The translations under genes were made by a program, and so were the position numbers. A model generated the notes under the pieces. The model worked only from the letters and a program-made list of their open reading frames with translations. It searched no databases and was not told the DNA's origin. From contig NZ_LN869528.1 in the NCBI RefSeq assembly GCF_001244995.1, positions 5,001-69,000 of the forward strand: 64,000 nucleotides of DNA, given 5' to 3'. The stretch is from Intestinimonas massiliensis (ex Afouda et al. 2020) (GTDB lineage: Bacteria > Bacillota > Clostridia > Oscillospirales > Oscillospiraceae). Positions 33,619 through 41,926 of the stretch are shown piece by piece (positions within the stretch are counted from its first letter, which is position 1; each line of letters starts with the position of its first letter).

Positions 33619-34683
33619 TTATTCCCCCTGTAATCTCTGTTCCACCGTTTTCGCAAAGCTCTGGAAGGCGCTGGGCACCGCATAGGTGCTGCGCAGCCCC
33701 GCCTGGTCGGCCCACACCCAGCCCTCCGGCAGGGATGTCTCCGCCGCCTCCACCGCCAGGGCCCCCATGTGCCACTCGATGTGGGAGAAAACGTGCTTCC
33801 CCACTCCCACCGGCTCCACAGACCGGGGGATGATCCCCCACTGCGTCAACGGTTCCAGCCCGCCCCCGGCCTGATTGGGGTACTCCCACAGCCCGGCCAG
33901 CAGGCCCCTGCCCGGCCTGCGGCGCAGGGCCACGGTGTCCCCGTGGAAAATCAGATAGACCGTCCGACGCTCCGTCCGCCGTGCCTTTTGGGCGGTCTTG
34001 ACGGGGAGCTGCCCCGTGCGCTCCTCCCGCCTGGCCCGGCAGAACCCGCCGGCCGGGCACGCCCCACACCGGGGCGCTCCGTTGGGCAGGCACACCATGG
34101 CTCCCAGCTCCATCATGGCCTGGTTGAAATCTCCCGGGTCCTGCCGGGGCATAACGGCCTGGAGGGCCGAGCGCATCCGCTTTTTGGTCTCCGGCCTTGC
34201 GATATCCCCCTCATCTCCGGTGATGCGGGAGACCACCCGCAGCACGTTGCCGTCCACTGCGGGCACTGGCGCTCCGAAGGCGATGGAGGCGATGGCGCCG
34301 GCGGTGTACTCCCCCACGCCAGCCAGGGCCAGCAGGCCCTCATAAGTGTCCGGAAACCGCCCGCCGCATTCGCCCGTGATCTGTTGTGCGGCCTTGCGCA
34401 GGTTGCGGGCCCGGTTGTAGTAACCCAGCCCCTGCCACAGCTTCATCAGCCGGTCCTCCTCCACCGCCGCCAGGGCCTCCACGGTGGGCAGCGCCGCCAT
34501 AAAGCGCTGATAATAATCCAGCACCGCCGCCACCCGGGTCTGCTGGAGCATAATTTCCGACACCCACACCCGATAGGGGTCCCCCAGCGTGCGGCTCCCC
34601 GGAGCGGGCCGCCAGGGCAGCGCCCGGGCGTTATCCCGGTACCACTCCAGCAGCGGAATGGGCAAACGGTCCAGTTCGTTCAA
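33619..34683 (-). CDS. mutY: A/G-specific adenine glycosylase
   Basis: 354 residues. HhH-GPD core with LAGVGEYTAGAI and the catalytic aspartate in AVDGNVLRV, iron-sulfur cysteines (CLPNGAPRCGACPAGGFC) and a C-terminal NUDIX-like domain for 8-oxoG recognition. It removes adenine opposite 8-oxoG. Its 5' end overlaps a phage-like reading frame by 53 bp, showing that a prophage deletion ended at or near this gene. Confidence 0.95.
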   Translation of the reverse strand: MNELDRLPIPLLEWYRDNARALPWRPAPGSRTLGDPYRVWVSEIMLQQTRVAAVLDYYQRFMAALPTVEALAAVEEDRLMKLWQGLGYYNRARNLRKAAQQITGECGGRFPDTYEGLLALAGVGEYTAGAIASIAFGAPVPAVDGNVLRVVSRITGDEGDIARPETKKRMRSALQAVMPRQDPGDFNQAMMELGAMVCLPNGAPRCGACPAGGFCRARREERTGQLPVKTAQKARRTERRTVYLIFHGDTVALRRRPGRGLLAGLWEYPNQAGGGLEPLTQWGIIPRSVEPVGVGKHVFSHIEWHMGALAVEAAETSLPEGWVWADQAGLRSTYAVPSAFQSFAKTVEQRLQGE

Positions 34684-34834
34684 GCCAAATCCTCCATCCG
34701 ATCCATCGGCCCAGCGTCTCCTTCATTTCGTCCATATCCTTGCTGAACACCTTCGTTTTTTTCCCGATGCCGTCCAGAGGGGACGACACCTTGTCGATCA
34801 GGGACATATAGATATTGATGCCGTCATTTGGCAT
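34631..34834 (-). pseudogene. Truncated phage tail tape-measure-like gene
   Basis: 67 codons from an ATG with GGAGGTGAG upstream. The first 40 residues (INIYMSLIDKVSSPLDGIGKKTKVFSKDMDEM) resemble the start of siphophage tape-measure proteins, which are normally over 500 residues long. The frame runs into mutY and stops at once. It is probably the 5' stub left by a prophage deletion. The family call is an inference from style and from the adjacent tail-chaperone remnant. Confidence 0.5.
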
Positions 34835-34848
34835 AGGCTCACCTCCAG

Positions 34849-34876
34849 TTGACTTCTGTGGGAAACTTGATATAAT
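34849..34876 (+). promoter_or_regulatory. Promoter of the embedded small gene
   Basis: TTGACT (34849-34854), 16-bp spacer, consensus TATAAT (34871-34876). It reads against the phage genes around it. Confidence 0.75.
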
Positions 34877-34902
34877 GTTGGTACGGGAGGTGCGGCACGC
34901 AT

Positions 34903-35082
34903 ATGAGAAAGTTCAAACTCATCAGCCACCACTTCGCTCTTTATATTTGGATCTTAGCAGTCGGTCTCCTGCTTTGCGGACTCTCGGAGGCTACCATCGG
35001 TGGCACTCAATTTTACCGACCCCTTGGCTTCCTTACACTTATCTGGGCCATCTGGGCCAGCTTCCCACCCAAAGAAGAATAG
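34903..35082 (+). CDS. 59-residue membrane peptide inside the prophage tail remnant
   Basis: The gene encodes 59 residues (MRKFKLISHHFALYIW... ending PPKEE) with two hydrophobic stretches (about 12-26 and 42-53). GGGAGGTG lies 11 bp before the ATG. It has its own promoter and terminator and lies on the strand opposite the flanking tail-gene fragments. That layout is typical of morons, extra genes carried by prophages and expressed in the lysogen. Function unknown; a membrane exclusion or small stress peptide is possible. Confidence 0.6.
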   Translation: MRKFKLISHHFALYIWILAVGLLLCGLSEATIGGTQFYRPLGFLTLIWAIWASFPPKEE

Positions 35083-35086
35083 CGCC

Positions 35087-35112
35087 GCCGCCCCGCTCCG
35101 GGGCGGCTTTTT
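35087..35112 (+). terminator. Terminator of the embedded small gene
   Basis: GCCGCCCCG (35087-35095) pairs with CGGGGCGGC (35099-35107) around CTC, followed by five T residues. Its right edge touches the stop codon of the converging chaperone frame. Confidence 0.88.
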
Positions 35113-35386
35113 CATGCCCGGGGCCGCAGGAAGGGGCAGCCCGGCGGCGGGCCGTGCTCCGCCTCGTAGGACGCCAGCGCCCAGACCAAATCCCGCTCCC
35201 CGGGGGACATCCGGGCGTAGTCCCCCGGGGCCCAGCCCTTCACGCGGAAGAGCCAGTACACGAGACCCAGCTCCGGGTCGCTGCCGTCCTCTAGGCGTTT
35301 TTTATCTCTTCAATGGTGTTGGCCCGGTAGCCGCACAGCTTCTCCACCGCCCGGCTGAGGTCCTCGATCTCGCCGGGCAAAAGCAT
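35112..35386 (-). pseudogene. Phage tail assembly chaperone remnant with a -1 frameshift signal
   Basis: Frame 0 from the ATG at 35386 encodes 31 residues (MLLPGEIEDLSRAVEKLC...EEIKNA) and stops at 35291. Just before the stop is an in-phase A AAA AAC heptamer (35297-35303, minus strand). A -1 slip there continues for about 60 residues (RLEDGSDPELGLVYWLFRVKGWAPGDYARM...) to 35112, giving 91 residues in all. Tail chaperone pairs (gpG/gpGT) of siphophages are made this way. The upstream part is missing; a 65-bp repeat element lies 17 bp before the ATG. Confidence 0.5.
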
Positions 35387-35403
35387 GGCCTTGTATTGTG
35401 TGC

Positions 35404-35468
35404 TATTATAATGCGTACTGAATATAGGAATCCGCCGCAGCGCGGTTGATTCAGCAGACATTATTATA
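35404..35468. repeat. MITE-like element, short copy
   Basis: 65 bp beginning TATTATAATGCGTACTGAAT and ending ATTCAGCAGACATTATTATA. The two ends are imperfect inverted repeats of about 20 bp and match the ends of the 270-bp element at 16916-17185. The centre is a short GC hairpin. It lies between the chaperone remnant and the sigma factor gene. Confidence 0.65.
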
Positions 35469-35549
35469 GCGTGGAACGAAAAAAATTTCAACGCGCGCAA
35501 TCAAAACCCCCACTGAAATCATCTAATGGGCGGAAAGGAGGGATGGGGC

Positions 35550-36026
35550 ATGACCGAGGCCGCTTTTGCCGCCCGGGCGGAGGGGCGGAAAGCCTGCCTT
35601 TACCGCACGGCGCTGCTCTACCTGGGCAGCGAGGCCCTGGCGCTGGAAGCGGTGGATGAGGCCGTCTACAAGGGCTTCCGTGCCTGCGGAACGCTGCGGG
35701 AGGAGCAATACTGCGACACCTGGCTCACCCGCATCCTCATCAACGTATGCAACGCCGAGCTGCGCCGGCGGAGGCGGGAGGTGGCCATGGCCGAGCTGCC
35801 TGAGACGGCGCAGGAGGTCTTTGACGCCCTGCCCCTGCGGGATGCGGTGGCCCGGCTGCCCCGTGACCTGCGGGCCGTCATCATCCTGCGGTACTTTGAC
35901 GGGCTGACCCTGGCCCAGACCGCCGAGACATTACAGATTCCCCAGGGGACGGTGGCCACCCGCCAGCGGAAGGCCCTGTCCCTGCTGCGGCTGGAGCTGA
36001 CAGACAGCGAGGAGGTGGGCGCATGA
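35550..36026 (+). CDS. ECF-type sigma factor
   Basis: 158 residues. Region 2 (about 10-75) and region 4 (about 105-150, LPRDLRAVIILRYFDGLTLAQTAETLQIPQGTVATRQRKAL) are both present without a region 3, as in ECF factors. The ATG at 35550 is preceded by AAAGGAGGG. The stop overlaps the next start (ATGA). The downstream DUF4179 membrane protein is probably its anti-sigma partner. Confidence 0.9.
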   Translation: MTEAAFAARAEGRKACLYRTALLYLGSEALALEAVDEAVYKGFRACGTLREEQYCDTWLTRILINVCNAELRRRRREVAMAELPETAQEVFDALPLRDAVARLPRDLRAVIILRYFDGLTLAQTAETLQIPQGTVATRQRKALSLLRLELTDSEEVGA

Positions 36027-37396
36027 GCCGTAAAGAAGAATACTGGACCCTGATCCAAACGCTGAACGAGACTCCGGCCGCCCTGGATGGCGCGGTGGCC
36101 CGGGCCCGCACCCGGGCCAGGCGGTCCCGCGCCGGGCGCCGCTTCGGCATCCCGCTGGCCTCCCTGGCCGGGGTCGCGGCGGCTTTTGTCGTATTGGTCA
36201 ACGTCTCCACCCCCTTCGCCATGGCCTGCAAAAGCGTCCCCGTCATCCGGGAGCTGGCCGAGGCGGTGGCCCTCGAGCCCAGCCTCAAAGCAGCTCTGGA
36301 GCACGACTATCTCCAGCCCGTCTTCCAGACCCAGGCAAAAGACGGCGTGACCGCGTCGGTCCGGTATCTCATCGTGGACCAGAACAATCTCAACGTGTTC
36401 TATACCCTGCGCTCCGACGGCGACACGCAGTTGGAGGCCCACCCCGAGCTTCTGGATTCGGATGGGAATCGGGTCGACGGCTATGTGGCGACCTGGGGAG
36501 CTCCCAGCCAGCAGGATGAGGAGGACTACAAGCTGGCCAGCTTCTACTTTGTGGACGGCCGTGTACCGGAAGCCTTGCGCCTGCGCCTGGATATCCAGGA
36601 TACCGGACGAGCTAAAGAGGGCCTGGCCTCAGCCACCGCCATCCCCACACCGGCCCCCACCGCACCGCCCGGCGGTCCCTGGCACGACGCCGGGCCCAGC
36701 CAGCTCCCCCCCGCCCTGACTACCTTTACCTTCGGCCTGACCATTGACCCCAATCTGCTGGGCCCTGGCCGGAGCATCGCCCTGGACCAGTGGGTGGAGC
36801 TGGACGGCCAGCGTATCCGCCTGGAATCGCTCACCATCGACCCCACCCGCATGGAGTTCACCCTGTCGGAGGACCCGGACAACACCGCCCTGCTCAAAGG
36901 GCTGAGCTGCTACGCCGTGGACGGTCTGGGGAACCGCTATGAACGGCCGAGCGTCACTTACGGCGGCGGAGAGACAATCCAACTGGAGAGCTGCTATTTC
37001 TCGGATAGCCGGGACCTGACCCTCTGCATCACCGGAGCCAGTTGGCTGGACAAAGATAAAACCACCTTCACCCTGGACCTGAGCACCGGCAAGGCCGACT
37101 GGCTCCCCGAGGGCATGGTCATAGAGAGCGTGGAGCGGAGCGGGAACAACGTATACTGGGCCCTTCAACCCGGGGACGGCGTGTCCCTGCACTGGAGCTA
37201 CTACGACCCCGAGGGGGGGGAGCACGCGTGGGGCGGCTACTCCATGTCGGCCACCGACGAGGATGGGGACGGCTGGTGCGAGCGCTCCACGGAGTACCGC
37301 ACCCTGCTGGACTACCCTTGGGACACCGTAACCATCGTCCTAACCTCCAACCGCTCCACGGAATTTGCCCAGCCCATCCAAATTCCCATAAAATAA
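36023..37396 (+). CDS. DUF4179 membrane protein, probable anti-sigma factor
   Basis: 457 residues. A cytoplasmic N-terminus (about 1-45, basic) precedes one membrane helix (about 46-66), then an extracellular DUF4179-type domain (VRYLIVDQNNLNVFYTLRSDG) and further beta-rich domains. The pairing with an ECF factor by a 4-bp overlap is the usual arrangement for a sensor/anti-sigma. A run of eight guanines at 37213-37220 lies in the coding sequence. The signal sensed is unknown. Confidence 0.8.
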   Translation: MSRKEEYWTLIQTLNETPAALDGAVARARTRARRSRAGRRFGIPLASLAGVAAAFVVLVNVSTPFAMACKSVPVIRELAEAVALEPSLKAALEHDYLQPVFQTQAKDGVTASVRYLIVDQNNLNVFYTLRSDGDTQLEAHPELLDSDGNRVDGYVATWGAPSQQDEEDYKLASFYFVDGRVPEALRLRLDIQDTGRAKEGLASATAIPTPAPTAPPGGPWHDAGPSQLPPALTTFTFGLTIDPNLLGPGRSIALDQWVELDGQRIRLESLTIDPTRMEFTLSEDPDNTALLKGLSCYAVDGLGNRYERPSVTYGGGETIQLESCYFSDSRDLTLCITGASWLDKDKTTFTLDLSTGKADWLPEGMVIESVERSGNNVYWALQPGDGVSLHWSYYDPEGGEHAWGGYSMSATDEDGDGWCERSTEYRTLLDYPWDTVTIVLTSNRSTEFAQPIQIPIK

Positions 37397-37402
37397 TGCT
37401 GA

Positions 37403-37434
37403 AACGGGAGATTTTCCACGGGAAATCTCCCGTT
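37403..37434 (+). terminator. Stem-loop at the end of the sigma/anti-sigma operon
   Basis: A 12-bp perfect stem (37403-37414 with 37423-37434). The T tract is poor, so it may be a weak terminator just before the rpsF promoter. Confidence 0.55.
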
Positions 37435-37439
37435 CCGGC

Positions 37440-37467
37440 TTGACAAATCCGAAATTTCCTATATAAT
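37440..37467 (+). promoter_or_regulatory. Promoter of the rpsF operon
   Basis: TTGACA (37440-37445), 16-bp spacer, TATAAT (37462-37467). Confidence 0.85.
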
Positions 37468-37473
37468 AGTGTA

Positions 37474-37524
37474 GCTTGTCTGGATATTGACAGGCACATC
37501 CTTGCCCTCACCGCAGCGTGAGGG
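37474..37524 (+). promoter_or_regulatory. S6:S18 autoregulatory leader
   Basis: The leader folds into GCTTGTC/GACAGGC and CCCTCA-ccgcagcg-TGAGGG (37505-37524). The CCG at the start of the loop matches the known S6:S18-binding leader, in which the protein pair represses its own operon. Location directly before rpsF supports this. Confidence 0.65.
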
Positions 37525-37552
37525 CCATATGTCCATAAGGAGGTGCAAGAAA

Positions 37553-37849
37553 ATGGCAAAAGTCAACGGAAATTATGAGGTGGTCTACATCCTCGACCCC
37601 GCGATGAGCGAGGAGGCCACCGCCGCTCTGGTCGCCAAGTTCAAGACCATGGCTGAGGCTCACGGCACCGTCAAGGAAGTGGATGAGTGGGGCAAGCGTC
37701 GTCTGGCCTATCCCATCAACGACCTGAACGAGGGCTACTACGTGCTTATGAGCTTCGACTCTGACGCCGCGTTCCCCAACGAACTGGCCCGTGTGCTGCG
37801 GATCACCGACGGCGTGATGCGCTCTCAGGTCGTCTGCCTGGACGAGTAA
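37553..37849 (+). CDS. rpsF: 30S ribosomal protein S6
   Basis: 98 residues from the ATG at 37553 with AAGGAGGTG upstream. NYEVVYILDPAMSEE, EWGKRRLAYPINDLNEGYYV and VLRITDGVMRSQVV are characteristic. It binds 16S rRNA as a heterodimer with S18 in the platform. First gene of the classical rpsF-ssb-rpsR operon. Confidence 0.97.
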   Translation: MAKVNGNYEVVYILDPAMSEEATAALVAKFKTMAEAHGTVKEVDEWGKRRLAYPINDLNEGYYVLMSFDSDAAFPNELARVLRITDGVMRSQVVCLDE

Positions 37850-37858
37850 GGAGGGCCC

Positions 37859-38329
37859 ATGCTCAACCGCATTATTTTGATGGGCCGCCTCACCCGCGAC
37901 CCGGAGCTCCGTCACACCCAGACCGGGACCCCCGTGGCCTCCTTCTCTCTGGCTGTGGATCGGGACTTCAAAGATAAATCCACCGGTGAAAAGGCCACCG
38001 ATTTCATTGACATTGTGGCCTGGCGCTCCACCGCCGAGTTTGTCTCCCGCTTCTTTACCAAGGGCCGGCTGGCCGTGGTGGAGGGCCGGCTCCAGTTGCG
38101 TGACTGGACCGACCGGGACGGCAACAAGCGCCGTAGCGCCGAGGTGGTAGCCGACAACGTCTATTTCGGCGACTCCAAACGGGACGCCGAGGGCGGCGGC
38201 AGCTACGGCGGTTATTCCGCTCCCGCGCCCGGCAGCGCCCCGGCCGCTCCCCCTGCCTACTCCGCCCCCATGGGCGGCGGCGACCAGTTCGCCGGGCTGG
38301 ATGACGATGACGGCGAGCTGCCCTTCTGA
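37859..38329 (+). CDS. ssb: Single-stranded DNA-binding protein
   Basis: 156 residues. OB-fold (MLNRIILMGRLTRDPELRHTQTGTPVASFSLAVDR...), then a flexible Gly/Ala/Pro-rich linker and the acidic tail DDDDGELPF that recruits DNA repair and replication partners. It starts 9 bp after rpsF with GGAGGG upstream. Confidence 0.97.
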   Translation: MLNRIILMGRLTRDPELRHTQTGTPVASFSLAVDRDFKDKSTGEKATDFIDIVAWRSTAEFVSRFFTKGRLAVVEGRLQLRDWTDRDGNKRRSAEVVADNVYFGDSKRDAEGGGSYGGYSAPAPGSAPAAPPAYSAPMGGGDQFAGLDDDDGELPF

Positions 38330-38344
38330 GCATTGATTTCCTGA

Positions 38345-38380
38345 GACCGCAGCGGCGGGATCGGCCCGCCGGCAGTCTCC
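38345..38380 (+). promoter_or_regulatory. Structured spacer between ssb and rpsR
   Basis: GAGAC and CGGCGGG pair with CCCGCCG and GTCTC to give a two-part hairpin. Its left arm contains ACCGCAGCG (38346-38354), the same nine bases found in the rpsF leader loop (37510-37518). It may be a second S6:S18 or S18 contact, or simply a stabilising hairpin. Confidence 0.4.
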
Positions 38381-38413
38381 CAATAAAAACCATTTTATAG
38401 GGAGGTAAGTACC

Positions 38414-38653
38414 ATGGCTATGGATAGAGAGCGTCCCCGCGGCCGGAAGCGCCGCAAGGTCTGCAGCTTCTGCGTGGACAAGGTGGAGCACATCGACTAT
38501 AAGGACGCGGCCAAGCTGCGCCGTTTCCTGTCTGAGCGTTCCAAGATCCTGCCCCGCCGGACCACCGGCACCTGCGCCATGCATCAGCGTCAGCTGACCA
38601 AGGCCATCAAGCAGGCTCGTCAGATCGCCCTGCTGCCCTTCGTCACCGACTGA
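38414..38653 (+). CDS. rpsR: 30S ribosomal protein S18
   Basis: 79 residues. Family signature [49 protein letters not shown]. The N-terminal CSFC plus a later Cys and His mark the zinc-binding (C+) form. GGGAGGTAAG precedes the ATG. Confidence 0.97.
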   Translation: MAMDRERPRGRKRRKVCSFCVDKVEHIDYKDAAKLRRFLSERSKILPRRTTGTCAMHQRQLTKAIKQARQIALLPFVTD

Positions 38654-38667
38654 TCGAAGCGCTATCC

Positions 38668-38705
38668 AAAGCGGCGCGTCCCCACTGGGACGCGCCGCTT
38701 TTTTG
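38668..38705 (+). terminator. Terminator of the rpsF operon
   Basis: A 15-bp perfect stem (38668-38682 with 38687-38701) with a CACT loop and a run of T residues. Confidence 0.92.
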
Positions 38706-38759
38706 TTTCCAGAGCCCCTTTGTGGGAATAATACCCGGTAGCCGCCTCGCTTCTTCCCG

Positions 38760-38775
38760 TGGTATCATCATACCA
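38760..38775. promoter_or_regulatory. Inverted repeat upstream of the recombinase
   Basis: TGGTAT-catc-ATACCA, a perfect 6-bp dyad 25 bp before the recombinase start. It is a possible operator; no T tract follows. Confidence 0.4.
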
Positions 38776-38800
38776 TCAAACCAATCTGGAGACATGCATT

Positions 38801-40513
38801 ATGGATATCCACAGCGCCCGTTCCCAGCTCAGAACCCGCACCGTCTACGACCTCCCTCTCCGGGTAACCTTCTATGCCCGGGTGTCCAGCGAATCCGACG
38901 AACAGCGCAACTCCCTGGGCAACCAGATCTCCTATTATGAGGAGCTGATCCGCAAAAACCCCAACTGGACCTATGTGGAGGGCTATATTGACGAGGGGCT
39001 CTCCGCCGCCACCACCAAGAACCGGGAAAACTTTCACCGCATGGTGGAGGACGGCCAGGCCGGAGCCTTTGACCTCATCATCACCAAGGAGATCACCCGC
39101 TTCGCCCGGAACACCCTGGACTCCATCCAGTACACCCGCCGACTGTTGAACGCCGGCGTGGGGGTCTTTTTCCAAAACGACAACATCAACACCCTGGACG
39201 AGGATTCCGAGCTCCGGCTGACCATCATGTCGGGTATCGCCCAGGACGAGCTGCGCAAGCTGTCCAGCCGGGTGAAGTTTGGTCATCAGCAGGCCATCAA
39301 AAACCGGGTGGTGCTGGGCAACAGCCGCATCTTCGGCTACCGCAAGGACAAGGGCCGGTTGGTCGTCGACCCGGAGGAGGCCCCCATGGTGCGGGAGCTG
39401 TTCCAGCTCTATGCCACCGGACAGTACAGCCTGAAACAGTTGGAGAACCGCTTCTGGACGCAGGGCTACCGGAACCACAACGGCAAAAAGCTGTCTCACA
39501 CCACCATGTCCGGTATCCTCTCCAATCCGAAGTACAAGGGCTACTATGCGGGCAACAAGGTCAAGGTCATTGACCTGTTTACCAAAAAGCAGAAATTTCT
39601 TCCTCCGGAGGAGTGGGTGCTGTTCAAGGATGAATCGGGCACTATTGTGCCCGCCCTGGTGGAGGAGGCCCTCTGGGAGCAGGCCAACCAGGTGCTGAAA
39701 CGGCGTAGCGCGGATGTTCGGCACCGCCAGGGCATCTGCAACCACGCCAACCTGCTCACCGGCAAGCTCTACTGCGCCCACTGCGGCTCCGCCTACTACC
39801 GCCGGGACTCTGTCGACCGGACCGGCCGCAAAAACAGCAAGTGGGTGTGCAGCGGTAAGATCAAAAACGGCGCGGCCTCCTGCCCCTCCTTTCCCATCTA
39901 CGAGGAGGAACTCAAGCCCCTTCTCTTCCAGGTGTTCCGTCAGGCCGACGCCGACGCCGGGGCGCTGGTGGAGGAGTATATCGAGCTGTACCGTTCTCTG
40001 GAGCAGGAGGGCGGGCTGACCCGGCACATGGAGGCGCTGGAGCAGGCCATTGGGACGGCGGAAAAAAAGCGGCAGAAGCTGCTGACCTTCAACGCTCTGG
40101 GCGAGCTGTCCGACCAGGACTTTCTCTCCATGAACCGCCAGTGCGCCCAGGAGATCGAAGCCGCCCGGGCGGAGCTGGAGGAGTTGTCCGCCCAGCGCGG
40201 CTCCGCCTCCGACTTCAAATCCCACATCGAATCTGTACGCCGGACGCTCCAGGCCGCCCGGCAGGAGGCATCCAGCGGTCTGATCGGTAAGGAATTCGTG
40301 GACCAGTATATCCAGCGCATCGTGGCCACACCGGAGGCCGACGGTTCCATGCGCCTCCAGATCCAACTCTTTACCGGCGAGACCACCGACCGTTATCTGC
40401 GGAATCTGCGCTCCAGTGCCGCGCGGGATGTGGGTTGGAGCCAGCCGCAGCCGGTTCGTTCGGGTCACACGTTCAAGAAAATGATCGAGGCCTACGAGAA
40501 CGGCATGAAGTAA
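38801..40513 (+). CDS. Large serine recombinase
   Basis: 570 residues from the ATG at 38801 (GGAG upstream). The resolvase domain has the catalytic serine in YARVSSESDEQRNSLGNQ. It is followed by the recombinase domain, a zinc-ribbon (CAHCGS...CS.....C) and a C-terminal coiled coil (about 410-480). Such enzymes integrate or excise phages and conjugative elements. No element, excisionase or att duplication is visible next to it, so it is an orphan, a relic, or a DNA-rearrangement enzyme acting elsewhere. Confidence 0.9.
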   Translation: MDIHSARSQLRTRTVYDLPLRVTFYARVSSESDEQRNSLGNQISYYEELIRKNPNWTYVEGYIDEGLSAATTKNRENFHRMVEDGQAGAFDLIITKEITRFARNTLDSIQYTRRLLNAGVGVFFQNDNINTLDEDSELRLTIMSGIAQDELRKLSSRVKFGHQQAIKNRVVLGNSRIFGYRKDKGRLVVDPEEAPMVRELFQLYATGQYSLKQLENRFWTQGYRNHNGKKLSHTTMSGILSNPKYKGYYAGNKVKVIDLFTKKQKFLPPEEWVLFKDESGTIVPALVEEALWEQANQVLKRRSADVRHRQGICNHANLLTGKLYCAHCGSAYYRRDSVDRTGRKNSKWVCSGKIKNGAASCPSFPIYEEELKPLLFQVFRQADADAGALVEEYIELYRSLEQEGGLTRHMEALEQAIGTAEKKRQKLLTFNALGELSDQDFLSMNRQCAQEIEAARAELEELSAQRGSASDFKSHIESVRRTLQAARQEASSGLIGKEFVDQYIQRIVATPEADGSMRLQIQLFTGETTDRYLRNLRSSAARDVGWSQPQPVRSGHTFKKMIEAYENGMK

Positions 40514-40537
40514 CCTTCCCTCTGGGAATGGAAGCAT

Positions 40538-40578
40538 AAGGGGGCCCGGAGGGAAGTTTCCCTCCGGGCCCCCCTTTA
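40538..40578 (+). terminator. Terminator after the recombinase gene
   Basis: An 18-bp near-perfect stem (40538-40555 with 40558-40576) followed by TTTATA. Confidence 0.88.
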
Positions 40579-40635
40579 TACACTCAGAAATTGCTGGAAG
40601 CGCACCTGGCGGTGGGTATTCGCTTTAGAAAAGAA

Positions 40636-40670
40636 GAAGGCCCGCGGCAAATGCCGCGGGCCTTTCTTTC
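40636..40670 (-). terminator. Terminator of the etf / acyl-CoA dehydrogenase operon
   Basis: A GC-rich stem (40636-40649 with 40652-40666) around AA, with an A-rich left flank giving T residues in the leftward transcript. Confidence 0.85.
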
Positions 40671-40690
40671 GTCATTTGGCAGGGGGATGC

Positions 40691-41833
<1,143 letters not shown>

Positions 41834-41926
41834 AACAATTTCCCTACCTTTCTTTTTGTGCGTCAGCTTCCCAACTTATGTATCCCATCCCGGCCGCCAC
41901 GGCCGGGTAAGATACCCAATCCGATC

